Below, one piece after another: positions 6,204 to 13,760 of a DNA stretch of 16,296 nt (the first letter of the stretch is position 1; every line of letters starts with the position of its first letter). The position numbers and the translations under genes were made by a program. The stretch comes from JAVZOV01 sp049976445 (GTDB taxonomy: Archaea > Thermoproteota > Thermoprotei > Gearchaeales > WAQG01), in contig JBMFIF010000041.1 in the NCBI GenBank assembly GCA_049976445.1, positions 1-16,296 of the forward strand, given 5' to 3'. The notes below the pieces were generated by a model that did not search any database, was not told where the DNA came from, and worked only from the letters and a program-made list of their open reading frames with translations.

Positions 6204-7124
6204 TTATGATTTTCTTAGAATATTAATTAATTCAGGAACTACTTGATATAAATCTGCAACAACTACGTAATCAGCATTTTTATTAATAGGCGCATTTTCA
6301 TCCTTATTAATCGATACTATTATTTTAGATTTATTAATCCCTGCAATATGTTGCGGCTGACCAGATATTCCGATTGCTATATATAACCTAGGTTTTACCT
6401 TTTTACCTGATAAACCAATCCATCTTGACTCATCCATCCACTTCAGATCTGTTGCTAGAGGCCTACTGCAGCCAACTTCCGCATTTAAAATCTTTGCTAA
6501 TTCATAGATAATATTCAAGTCATCTTTAGACTTTAAACCGCGCCCAACACTAATTATAATATCAGCATCTTCGATGTTAACACTTTCAGCAATCTTCTTG
6601 ATACGATCAATAATCTTAACACCATGAACATTAGACTGAATTTCAATAACTTCAACTTTAGCACCAACCCCTTGAACACTTTTAATTACTGGAGGAGAAA
6701 ACGTAACAATGACCGTAGTAGTTAATGGTTCAATAACCTTAATAGCCATGGAACCTAACGTTTGAACCTGATAAAGAAGCTTATTATCTGAAAATTTGAC
6801 ATCACTAACATCATTCAAATAACATGAATTAATCCTTTGAGCCACCCTTGGAGCTATTATTTTATTAATTTTTGTATTTGAGAAAACAATGATACCTGGT
6901 TTTAATTCATTTGCTACATGAGTAATTAAATCGACAATGTTATCAATGTTTATTTCACCTTGTAATTTATAAACTTTCTTAACTCCTGCATGACTATAAA
7001 ATGATATTTGCTCTTCAAAATTAGGCGAAGCAATAATGCCTATTATTTCATCAGCTATCTTTCTTGAGAACTCAACAAGACCAAGAATATGATCACTCTT
7101 ATTAGAAAAAACAAGAGCTAACAT
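6204..7124 (-). CDS. etfA: Electron transfer flavoprotein alpha subunit
   Basis: The alpha subunit binds the FAD of the ETF heterodimer, which carries electrons between acyl-CoA-type dehydrogenases or other flavoenzymes and a quinone or ferredoxin partner. The 306-residue protein has the variable N-terminal domain and a conserved C-terminal FAD domain: I-S-V-G-R-G-L (191-197), G-C-S-R-P-L-A-T-D (218-226), G-L-S-G-K-K-V-K-P-R-L-Y-I-A-I-G-I-S-G near 237-255, Q-H-I-A-G-I, I-N-K-D-E-N-A-P-I, and A-D-Y-V-V-V-A-D-L. It starts at ATG 7124, six bases after the beta-subunit stop. The SD GGTGA overlaps that stop codon, so the pair is co-translated. No dehydrogenase, ETF-quinone oxidoreductase or ferredoxin gene is adjacent, so the redox partner is unknown. 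Its stop abuts the convergent taw1 stop. Confidence 0.93.
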   Translation of the reverse strand: MLALVFSNKSDHILGLVEFSRKIADEIIGIIASPNFEEQISFYSHAGVKKVYKLQGEINIDNIVDLITHVANELKPGIIVFSNTKINKIIAPRVAQRINSCYLNDVSDVKFSDNKLLYQVQTLGSMAIKVIEPLTTTVIVTFSPPVIKSVQGVGAKVEVIEIQSNVHGVKIIDRIKKIAESVNIEDADIIISVGRGLKSKDDLNIIYELAKILNAEVGCSRPLATDLKWMDESRWIGLSGKKVKPRLYIAIGISGQPQHIAGINKSKIIVSINKDENAPINKNADYVVVADLYQVVPELINILRKS

Positions 7125-7130
7125 TGCTTT

Positions 7131-7925
7131 TCACCCTATGACTTTTTCAGTTAAAAGAGCTTGAATAAGGTTCTTAGCAATTTCTTGTGGTGTATCACCT
7201 TTTATTCTAATTCCTTTTCTTTCAACCTTAAGAGGCTTTATACCAACCACACGTGTAACATTAACAATCTCAAATAGACCAATATCATTCAAATTCCACT
7301 TAACGAATGGTTTTCTTGATGCCGCCAATATTTGTGTTATAGTAGGCAGACGTGGTGTGTTTATCTCTTGAGTAACAGTAATCAATAAAGGAGGATTAAC
7401 CTCTACAACCTCAATATAATCTTCATAATCACAATAAACACGAAATACATTACCATCCACCACTTCAATTTTTCTTGCATAACCCACGCTTCTTATACCT
7501 AATATCTCAGCTACCCTATAAGGGACTTGAGAACTAAAACCGTCAATAGTACCTTCACCAGCAAAAATAACATCGAACCCCCCCAACTTCTTTACCATCT
7601 CAGCCAAAACAAAAGCTGTAACAGATGGATCAGCATCATATATTCTTTCATCATCCACTACATATGCTTCATCAGCACCAATAGCAAGAATACTCTTAAT
7701 TAATTCACGAACTTCTCTCTCTCGAACATTTTTAGGACCCCATTTAAGAACACTTAGAACAGTAACTTTACCACCGATTTTTTCCTTAAACCGTATAGCT
7801 TCCTCTAATGCATTTTTATCTATATCGCTCACGCGAAGAGGTGTTTCGATTTTAGGTCTTCCATCCTCATCAAGCTTAATCTGAGACATGTCAAGAGATA
7901 ATTTCAACAATACACCAAATTTCAT
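7131..7925 (-). CDS. etfB: Electron transfer flavoprotein beta subunit
   Basis: At 264 residues this is the usual length of the ETF beta subunit, which binds AMP (or a second FAD in bifurcating forms) and docks with partner dehydrogenases. Family features are the N-terminal L-L-K, the D-K-N-A-L-E-E-A-I-R-F-K-E helix (family 'd..ALeeAlrlke'), G-A-D-E-A-Y-V-V-D-D, D-V-I-F-A-G-E-G-T-I-D-G-F-S-S-Q-V-P-Y-R-V-A-E (family 'G.qaiDgd.gqvgp.lAe.L'), and I-N-T-P-R-L-P-T-I (family 'in.PR.pt'). ATG 7925 is preceded by an SD-like GGTGG at minus-strand distance 4. It is first in a two-gene unit with etfA. I cannot decide from the sequence whether the dimer bifurcates electrons. Confidence 0.92.
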   Translation of the reverse strand: MKFGVLLKLSLDMSQIKLDEDGRPKIETPLRVSDIDKNALEEAIRFKEKIGGKVTVLSVLKWGPKNVREREVRELIKSILAIGADEAYVVDDERIYDADPSVTAFVLAEMVKKLGGFDVIFAGEGTIDGFSSQVPYRVAEILGIRSVGYARKIEVVDGNVFRVYCDYEDYIEVVEVNPPLLITVTQEINTPRLPTITQILAASRKPFVKWNLNDIGLFEIVNVTRVVGIKPLKVERKGIRIKGDTPQEIAKNLIQALLTEKVIG

Positions 7926-7954
7926 TGAACCACCATAACTTAAAAATCTAAATA

Positions 7955-7966
7955 CGATATATACTT
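7955..7966 (-). promoter_or_regulatory. TATA-like promoter of the etfB-etfA unit
   Basis: Minus strand TAAGTATATATC lies 30-41 bases before the etfB ATG. It is the best TATA match in this intergenic region and would give a short leader containing the GGTGG SD. Confidence 0.4.
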
Positions 7967-7984
7967 AATTTCTTAACTAATGAT

Positions 7985-8020
7985 AAAAGAAGGACAAACT
8001 TCACCTTTCAGGGTGGAGTA
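7985..8020 (-). repeat. IS200/IS605-like right-end hairpin, copy 3 (weaker match)
   Basis: On the minus strand, TCCACC-CTGAAA-GGTGAA forms a 6-bp hairpin (one G-T pair) with the typical CTGAAA loop, followed by an AAGTTTGTCCTTCTTTTA tail. The layout and tail resemble copies 1 and 2, and GAGTATTTA occurs upstream of both this copy and copy 1. It sits between the divergent etf and aldo/keto reductase promoters. It could instead be an unrelated regulatory hairpin. Confidence 0.35.
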
Positions 8021-8136
8021 AAACTTAAATACTCAGACACACTATAAATACTGCATGTTCTAATAAAATTAATTAAGAATGTAGTTCATTTGTTATTTCA
8101 TGAAAAAGAATTATGAAACATTTTCAATTAACAGAA

Positions 8137-8146
8137 AAACTATATT
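8137..8146 (+). promoter_or_regulatory. TATA-like promoter of the aldo/keto reductase gene
   Basis: AAACTATATT is centred about 30 bases before the ATG at 8172, which fits a leaderless transcript. No SD precedes that ATG, which agrees with leaderless translation. Confidence 0.35.
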
Positions 8147-8171
8147 CTAAGGCAGGTATTACTGTTAAACT

Positions 8172-9161
8172 ATGAACTATAGAAGAGTTGCAAATACAAA
8201 AATAGAGGTATCAGAGATAGGTGTTGGTATTTGGTCAATAATTACTAATTGGTGGGGTTCAGATATTAATAAAGCCGAAGATTTATTAAAGAAAGCTTAT
8301 GATCTCGGAATAAATTTTTACGATACAGCTGATATGTATGCCGATGGGAAAGGAGAAGAAATTTTAGCTAAAGTGTTTTCATCAAAAAGAGATAAGATAA
8401 TAATATTAACGAAAGTTGGTTATGATTTTTATAATAAAAAAGATGAAAAAATACAACAAAACTTTAGTATAGACTACTTAAATTTCGCTGTGATACAATC
8501 ATTAAAAAGATTAAATACAGATTACATTGATATATTAATGTTACATAATCCCAAAATGAATACAATTAAAGATCAAACAATCAGAGATTTTCTGATGCAA
8601 CTTAAAAAAGATAGCATAGTAAGATTAATCGGTGTGGCATTAGGTCCAACATTAGGATGGAAAGAAGAAGGCCTTGAATCGATTAGACAAGGTTATGAAA
8701 GTTTAGAATATATTTACAATATAATTGAGCAACAACCCGGAATTGATTTCCTATCTTTTCATAGTTCAAATCAAATAGGACACTTTATACGAGTCCCGCG
8801 CGCATCAGATGCATTATTAGAAAGTAAATGGCCAATAACTTATGATCCAAAGTTGCATAGAAGCCTTAAAGACATTAACTGGATAAATAAAGCTGTAGAA
8901 AATAGCAAAGAACTATTAAAATTTGCAAAATCTAAGAATATGAAACTCTCACAATTGGCAATAAAATTTGTATTATCAGAAAAGAAAGTCACATCAGTAA
9001 TACCGAACATATCAAACTTAAACGAATTAGAAGAATTCGTGCAAGCAGCAGATTATCCGGACTTATCGATTGATGATTTAACATTCATTAACAATTATTA
9101 CAAACAATATTATAGGCAATTAAACGAAGAAAGCATAAATGAAACGATGAAATTTAAGTAA
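8172..9161 (+). CDS. Aldo/keto reductase
   Basis: The 329-residue protein has the AKR (beta/alpha)8-barrel pattern and the full catalytic tetrad: D51 and Y56 in N-F-Y-D-T-A-D-M-Y, K81 in I-L-T-K-V-G-Y, and H125 in I-L-M-L-H-N-P. Its N-terminal E-I-G-V-G-I-W and C-terminal A-I-K-F-V-L-S-E-K-K-V-T-S-V-I-P segments match the NAD(P)H-binding half of the family ('al.w.l....v....ipG'). These enzymes reduce aldehydes or ketones to alcohols with NAD(P)H in the cytoplasm. The substrate cannot be read. An aromatic-rich N-terminal loop (W-S-I-I-T-N-W-W-G) and a longish central segment (about 155-235) are visible. The stop lies 6 bases from the convergent hydrolase gene. A-rich codon use on the coding strand resembles that of taw1. 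Confidence 0.9.
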   Translation: MNYRRVANTKIEVSEIGVGIWSIITNWWGSDINKAEDLLKKAYDLGINFYDTADMYADGKGEEILAKVFSSKRDKIIILTKVGYDFYNKKDEKIQQNFSIDYLNFAVIQSLKRLNTDYIDILMLHNPKMNTIKDQTIRDFLMQLKKDSIVRLIGVALGPTLGWKEEGLESIRQGYESLEYIYNIIEQQPGIDFLSFHSSNQIGHFIRVPRASDALLESKWPITYDPKLHRSLKDINWINKAVENSKELLKFAKSKNMKLSQLAIKFVLSEKKVTSVIPNISNLNELEEFVQAADYPDLSIDDLTFINNYYKQYYRQLNEESINETMKFK

Positions 9162-9167
9162 GACACT

Positions 9168-9824
9168 TTAGAGCATATCTGGATTAATCAAAAACGGGTT
9201 CGTTATTTTTTCATAGCCTAACGTAGTAACAGGTCCGTGTCCCGGATATACTATGAGGTTATCAGGCAATTCCTTTAATTTTCTTAAACTTATTTTCATG
9301 AGCTTATCGTCACCACCAAAATCCATTCTACCTATAGAGCCCTTAAATAAAGTATCACCACTAAACAATACATCATGACCAAGAAAACATGAACTACCCA
9401 GAGTATGTCCTGGTGTTTCTAATATTTTTAATGAAATATTCTCTACACTAATAATGAACTCTTCCTTAAAAGTACTATCAGGCTCAAGATTCTCCACATA
9501 ATCTAATGTACCTAAAACATTTTTAACACCATACATTTCAATAAGATTTTTAACGACTTCTTTAATATTCTTAAGAATATTCACATCCTTAGAATGTATC
9601 ATAAAAGGTATAGAGTATTTCTTCTTGAGAATATTCACACCTAAAACGTGATCAAAATGGCCATGAGTTGCTAATATTAACTTTGGTCTAATTGATTTAC
9701 TGTCAAGAAAGTTTATTATTGGTGTTGGATCGCCACCAACATCGATTATTATAGCCTCTCTATCTTCATATACTACATAGCAATTAGTATTTAATGGACC
9801 AATAACAAACGTCTTAACTTTCAA
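9168..9824 (-). CDS. Metallo-beta-lactamase-fold hydrolase, glyoxalase II-like
   Basis: The dinuclear metal motif T-H54-G-H56-F-D58-H59 is complete, with the further ligands H141 (T-P-G-H-T), D158 (F-S-G-D-T-L-F) and H197 (Y-P-G-H-G-P). F-V-I-G-P-L-N-T-N-C-Y at the N-terminus and G-S-I-G-R-M-D-F are typical of the glyoxalase II-like thioesterase group. Substrate is unknown; a thioester is likely. An alternative in-frame GTG at 9833 lies inside the SD sequence AGGTGA (9830-9835), so the TTG at 9824, five bases after that SD, is the better start and gives 218 residues. The gene follows the DUF1028 gene by 66 bases on the same strand and converges with the aldo/keto reductase. Confidence 0.88.
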   Translation of the reverse strand: MKVKTFVIGPLNTNCYVVYEDREAIIIDVGGDPTPIINFLDSKSIRPKLILATHGHFDHVLGVNILKKKYSIPFMIHSKDVNILKNIKEVVKNLIEMYGVKNVLGTLDYVENLEPDSTFKEEFIISVENISLKILETPGHTLGSSCFLGHDVLFSGDTLFKGSIGRMDFGGDDKLMKISLRKLKELPDNLIVYPGHGPVTTLGYEKITNPFLINPDML

Positions 9825-9890
9825 GCATTTCACCTACCCACTCTATTTTTAAAATAAAAAATAAATCTATTCTAAACATTATGAAAAATA

Positions 9891-10814
9891 TTAGTGAATA
9901 TTTTGCGTTGTGCCAATTAATTGATTATAAATTGAGATCCAAATTTTTCCATCTTTTCTAAGTTTGTTTTCAAAATTATTCTCTCCTATCCATCTTTCAA
10001 AGGCTTTCTTTAGTTTTATACTTTTTGAACTTTTTGGCATAGTTTTCAAGTATCCAAGTTTTAATAGTGCATTGGCAATCTTATCCCACACGTAATCCCA
10101 TTCATATACAGCTGACGGATCTTCTCTTGATAATAATGTCAAATCCCATAATTTAAATATTCGTCTCAATTCCAAAACCGGTTCGGGATGATCATCCACT
10201 CTAATATCAACATATTTTCCAACACCTTCTTTACAACCGCCATATCCTCCACACCTTCTCATCACTATTATAGCTGCTGACTGCTTACCTCTCCTATCAC
10301 CACCAGCTTTTTCACCAGCTTCAAGAGATGCTAATAATTTATCAACTAATTCTCCAGACGTGTTTTCAAATGCACTAGCCATAGATTGTACAACATTTTC
10401 ACCAGCTAATATGTTACCCTGAACTGAATATCCATTACCAGTAATGTGCCCTGCCCAAGGAAGACATTGCGAACCAGTATAAGCTGCTGCTTCTCCTTTT
10501 GCATTAACTATACCGATTTGTCTATGCTCTCGTTTTGGATCTTTCTCTATAAGCTTTTTTATGACATCAGATGGCGAGAAACCTCGTGATAAATATCTTA
10601 GAGCTGTAGGACCATATTTAACATTAGCCAACGCCTGAGTTGCTACAGCCCCAACTTTAATCTTAACCCAAGGAACAACATGTCCTACTGCAATAAATTT
10701 TGATGCGACAGCCACGCCTAAATCTCCTACTTCAGGATCAGATGCAACTATTGAAAAAGTCGCTACTATTCTTAAGTTATTATTGATATGATCAGACACG
10801 TTAATAACTTTCAT
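9891..10814 (-). CDS. DUF1028 family protein (Ntn-hydrolase-like) with C-terminal extension
   Basis: The 307-residue protein matches DUF1028 across its first ~220 residues: T19-F-S-I-V-A-S-D-P-E, L-G-V-A-V-A-S-K-F, V-G-A-V-A-T-Q-A-L-A-N, Y-T-G-S-Q-C, V-Q-G-N-I-L-A-G, L-E-A-G-E-K-A-G-G-D-R-R-G-K-Q-S-A-A, and V-D-D-H-P-E-P-V-L-E-L-R-R. DUF1028 is assigned to the N-terminal nucleophile hydrolase superfamily with no settled substrate. The conserved T19 would have to be exposed by processing to act as nucleophile, which is an inference. The tail (about 240-300) resembles the small C-terminal domain, sometimes called peptidoglycan-binding-like, seen in some members. ATG 10814 has SD AGGTGAT at 10818-10824 (3-base spacing). 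It is probably cytoplasmic, with no signal peptide or membrane segment. Confidence 0.9.
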   Translation of the reverse strand: MKVINVSDHINNNLRIVATFSIVASDPEVGDLGVAVASKFIAVGHVVPWVKIKVGAVATQALANVKYGPTALRYLSRGFSPSDVIKKLIEKDPKREHRQIGIVNAKGEAAAYTGSQCLPWAGHITGNGYSVQGNILAGENVVQSMASAFENTSGELVDKLLASLEAGEKAGGDRRGKQSAAIIVMRRCGGYGGCKEGVGKYVDIRVDDHPEPVLELRRIFKLWDLTLLSREDPSAVYEWDYVWDKIANALLKLGYLKTMPKSSKSIKLKKAFERWIGENNFENKLRKDGKIWISIYNQLIGTTQNIH

Positions 10815-10833
10815 ACAATCACCTGGTTAAAAT

Positions 10834-10850
10834 AAACTTTAAATGTATAT
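10834..10850 (-). promoter_or_regulatory. TATA-like promoter of the DUF1028 gene
   Basis: Minus strand ATATACATTTAAAGTTT lies about 20-36 bases before the ATG at 10814, just upstream of the SD. Assigned by position and AT-rich consensus only. Confidence 0.35.
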
Positions 10851-10890
10851 AATTTTTAATGTTTGTAAAAGAAATTAATATAATTGACAC

Positions 10891-10925
10891 TCCTTCCTGC
10901 CATGAAGAGCGAAGTTTTCATCTTT
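10891..10925 (+). repeat. Degenerate IS200/IS605-like right-end hairpin, copy 2
   Basis: TCCTTCCTGCCATGAAGAGC followed by GAAGTTTTCATCTTT matches copy 1 (741-775) at most positions with one or two small gaps. It has the same order of parts: CCTTCC, GCC...GAAGA, G-rich turn, GTTTTCAT. It lies in the 279-base gap between the divergent DUF1028 and panE genes with no transposase or tnpB nearby. Confidence 0.5.
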
Positions 10926-11093
10926 TATAAAGCACAACATAGCACAGCTATTAGTGACCTCTACAATAGTTTACAGATAGCATAATGTCTAAACTAAAAA
11001 ATTATTTAAAATGAACATAAATATTTAAATTAATTTAAACTATTAAATGAATATGCTTAAGTTAGCTTTTATTGTATATATCGCGAAATTATC

Positions 11094-12003
11094 ATGTCAA
11101 GTTTAACATATTCTGTAGTAGGTATTGGTTCTGTGGGATCGTTAATTGCATACGCCCTTAATTATGCTAAGATTAATCCATACTTAGTTATTAAAGATGA
11201 TAAGAGAAGGGAGTTTTTTTGTTGAGCAAGATGGACATGCAAATAGGATAACAGGTACATACATATCTTTTCATGATGACAGATGGCTTAATAGTGATGT
11301 GATCATTCTATGTGTTAAAGCATATCATATTGATAGTATCTTAGATAAATTAAGAAAAGTTTCTAATAATAGTATTGTGATAACAGTTCAAAATGGTTTT
11401 GGATCTTTTGAGACTGTGAGTTCAATAATTGGAAAAGAGAGAACTGCTCAGTTAGTCTTGAACCACGGAGTTTATTCGGATGGTCTAATAGCTAAATGGG
11501 TTGGAGGCTCAATAAGCTATCTAGGATTTTCAAAAACTTCAGTCAATAATTATATACTTAAAATTGTAGTAGAAGATCTTAAACTTTTGAATATAAAAAT
11601 TGTTGATGAGATAGAACCATATAGATGGTTAAAATTGGCTGTAAATTCAGCAATAAATCCGATAACAGCAATACTAGGAGCTAAAAATGGTATAATTCTT
11701 GAGAATTTATGGATCAGAAAAATTGCTGAAGAAACTGTCAATGAAATTAAAAAGTTAGCTCAAACATTAATGATAACAATGCCTAATGATCCACTTAAAG
11801 AAATGGTAAACATAGTTGAGACTACAAAAAATAATTATTCGTCAATGTTAATAGATTTGAAAAGAAATGGTAAAACTGAAATTGATTACATTAACGGGTA
11901 TGTCATTAAACTCGGAGATGAAATAGGGCTTGATCTTAAAATTAATAAAATCTTATACTACTTAGTGAAATCATTAGAAAAAGGTGAAAAGAATGAGCAA
12001 TGA
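11094..12003 (+). CDS. panE: Ketopantoate reductase, reading frame broken by one base in a T7 run
   Basis: PanE reduces 2-dehydropantoate to pantoate with NAD(P)H in CoA synthesis. The gene starts at ATG 11094 with a Rossmann motif, V-V-G-I-G-S-V-G-S-L-I-A. It reads 43 codons to TGA 11223-11225, just after seven Ts at 11214-11220. The rest continues in the next frame from GTT 11221. With six Ts the two parts join as R-R-E-F-F-V-E-Q-D-G, giving about 302 residues, the normal length. In that joined numbering, catalytic-type residues are K180 and N184 (R-W-L-K-L-A-V-N-S-A-I-N-P) and E262 (K-T-E-I-D-Y-I-N-G). So the protein is whole apart from this base. Sequencing error, slippage on the T-run, or a recent mutation are all possible. 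The 3' end overlaps panB by 11 bases. Confidence 0.85.
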
Positions 12004-12847
12004 ATTAAAGAAGATTACTCCATATGATTTTATTAAACTCAAAAAGAAGGGTGAAAAGATCGCGATGATTACTGCTTACGATTATTATCAATCAATGCTA
12101 GCTAATGAAGCTGGTATTGATGGTATACTCGTTGGTGACTCCTTAGGAATGGTCATAATGGGTTTTAATTCTACACTTCCAGTAACAATGAATATGATTA
12201 AACATCACCTTAAGGCAGTTCTCAATGCGAAACCGAAGAGTCTAGTAGTCGCTGATATGCCATTCATGAGCTATGAAATCAGCAAAAAAGATGCTTTAAA
12301 AAATGCTAGTACATTAATTAGGATTGGGGCAGATGCTGTTAAGCTAGAAGGTGGTTTAGAAGTTATTGATAAAGTTGAAGCTATGGTCAAAGCAGGCATT
12401 CCTGTTATGGGTCATATTGGACTTAATCCTCAAAGATCACTCATTAAAGGTTTAAAAATGAGAGGTAAAACAAGCGAGGATGCTAAGGAAATTTTTGAAA
12501 CATCCAAAATGCTCGAAGAAGCTGGTGTCTTCTCTATAGTCATTGAATATACAGCAGCTGACGTTGCAAAAGCTATTACTGAAAACTTAAAAATACCGAC
12601 TATAGGTATAGGAGCAGGCCCTTGGTGCGACGGCCAAATCCTAGTTTTTCATGACGTTATAGGTCTTACACCTTCACCTCCTCCATTCGTTAAAAGATAT
12701 CTTAATGTTCACGGGCTCTTTCTTGAAGCTTTAAAGGAATATACATCTGATGTAAAGAATGGAATGTTTCCTGATAAAGATCATTATTGGTCCATGACAC
12801 CAGAAGATTTAAGAAAATTTAAGGAGTCAATCAAAGAAAAAGCTTAG
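11993..12847 (+). CDS. panB: Ketopantoate hydroxymethyltransferase
   Basis: PanB adds a hydroxymethyl group from a methylene-pterin to 2-oxoisovalerate to give ketopantoate, the first committed CoA step. Nearly every family block is present: M-I-T-A-Y-D-Y, I-L-V-G-D-S-L-G-M-V, V-A-D-M-P-F-M-S-Y, A-V-K-L-E-G-G, G-I-P-V-M-G-H-I-G-L-N-P-Q, A-G-V-F-S-I-V-I-E, and I-P-T-I-G-I-G-A-G-P-W-C-D-G-Q-I-L-V. They include the metal ligands (Asp of G-D-S, Asp of A-D-M-P, Glu of K-L-E-G) and the general-base Glu. An in-frame GTG at 11984 is part of the SD (GGTGA, 11983-11987), so ATG 11993 is the true start, giving 284 residues. It overlaps the end of panE, indicating translational coupling. Confidence 0.96.
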   Translation: MSNELKKITPYDFIKLKKKGEKIAMITAYDYYQSMLANEAGIDGILVGDSLGMVIMGFNSTLPVTMNMIKHHLKAVLNAKPKSLVVADMPFMSYEISKKDALKNASTLIRIGADAVKLEGGLEVIDKVEAMVKAGIPVMGHIGLNPQRSLIKGLKMRGKTSEDAKEIFETSKMLEEAGVFSIVIEYTAADVAKAITENLKIPTIGIGAGPWCDGQILVFHDVIGLTPSPPPFVKRYLNVHGLFLEALKEYTSDVKNGMFPDKDHYWSMTPEDLRKFKESIKEKA

Positions 12848-12866
12848 CTTAGTAGAGGAATGTACA

Positions 12867-13760
12867 ATGTATAGCTCACCATATCACATTTCAGGGTTCT
12901 GGGTTCCAATTAGATCAGATAATCCTTTAACTACAGGTTCCTTAGGAGCCGGAATTCTTCTCGAACCTTTCATTATAGCTCATAATAATAACAACCGTGC
13001 ATGCAGTGTTTCAATTAATGGAACATGCGTATCGATAGATCCCATTAAATTTTTAATAACAGAAAATAAAGTAAACAATATTTCATTAAGCATCAAATCT
13101 ACAATACCTTTAGGAGCTGGAGGTGCTGTAAGTGCATTCACATCATTAGTTGTTGCCTGTGAAATTTTAAAATCTCTAAACATCACATTTACAACGAACG
13201 AGCTTAATCTAGAAGCTTCTAAACTTGCTCACAAGGCTGAAGTTCTTTCTATGACTGGTTTAGGAGATGTTATAGCTATGGTTACAGGTAAGGGACTTGT
13301 ATTAAGAACACGTCCAGGTGCTCCAGGAATTGGAGAAGCAATATCTATAAGTATTAGAGATGACCCTATGTTTACACTAGGTTTAATCAAAAACAATTTA
13401 ACAACACAACAAATGCTAATTTCTATGTGGGATAAAATAAACAATGTTGGTAGGCAAGTATACAATGAATTTTTAAAAAATCCTGAACTGGAAACTTTCC
13501 TATCACTCTCTAAAATGTTCTCAAGAAAACTTGGATTTCTTGAAGAGAAATTTGAAGCTAACATAAATGAAAGACTTAAGAGATTCATAGCACGTGGAAG
13601 TATTGCAGGATTTTTTGTAAAAAAGTCACTTCTGATAATTGCTCATGATAAAAACTCTTCAGAAGAAGTTTCACAAGCCATAGCAAACATTGTTGATAAA
13701 GTTTTAGGCGTTTATAAACTTGCTAATAGGGGGTTTAAAATTGAGCTGGATACCGAGTGA
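12867..13760 (+). CDS. Pantoate kinase (archaeal GHMP family)
   Basis: Pantoate kinase phosphorylates pantoate with ATP. It replaces the bacterial PanC/PanK order in archaea, where phosphorylation precedes beta-alanine coupling. The 297-residue protein has the GHMP layout: S-P-Y-H-I-S-G-F-W at the N-terminus (family 'aPaHitGfF'), T-G-S-L-G-A-G-I (23-30), the ATP-binding loop P81-L-G-A-G-G-A-V-S89, and A-H-K-A-E-V with M-T-G-L-G-D-V (121-135), followed by R-T-R-P-G-A-P-G-I-G (family signature). The ATP loop departs from P-x-G-x-G-x-G-x-S because its third Gly is Ala. ATG 12867 follows an SD-like GAGG (12855-12858). The gene lies 19 bases after panB and overlaps the next gene by 20 bases, so the block is one operon. 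Confidence 0.92.
   Translation: MYSSPYHISGFWVPIRSDNPLTTGSLGAGILLEPFIIAHNNNNRACSVSINGTCVSIDPIKFLITENKVNNISLSIKSTIPLGAGGAVSAFTSLVVACEILKSLNITFTTNELNLEASKLAHKAEVLSMTGLGDVIAMVTGKGLVLRTRPGAPGIGEAISISIRDDPMFTLGLIKNNLTTQQMLISMWDKINNVGRQVYNEFLKNPELETFLSLSKMFSRKLGFLEEKFEANINERLKRFIARGSIAGFFVKKSLLIIAHDKNSSEEVSQAIANIVDKVLGVYKLANRGFKIELDTE

Noticed and set aside
9825..9833. GTG start for the metallo-hydrolase
   Set aside because: The GTG is part of the SD AGGTGA. TTG at 9824 has correct spacing and matches the usual N-terminus of the family.
11197..11220. Independent start of a shorter ketopantoate reductase at ATG 11197
   Set aside because: It would lack the Rossmann NAD(P)-binding motif, which is present in the other frame just upstream, so a frameshift explains the locus better.
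11984..11992. GTG start for panB
   Set aside because: The GTG lies in the SD GGTGA. ATG 11993 gives proper spacing.
13229..13588. Minus-strand ORF of 119 codons within pantoate kinase
   Set aside because: It is antisense to conserved GHMP motifs. Its Ser/Ile/Leu-rich composition is that of a shadow frame.
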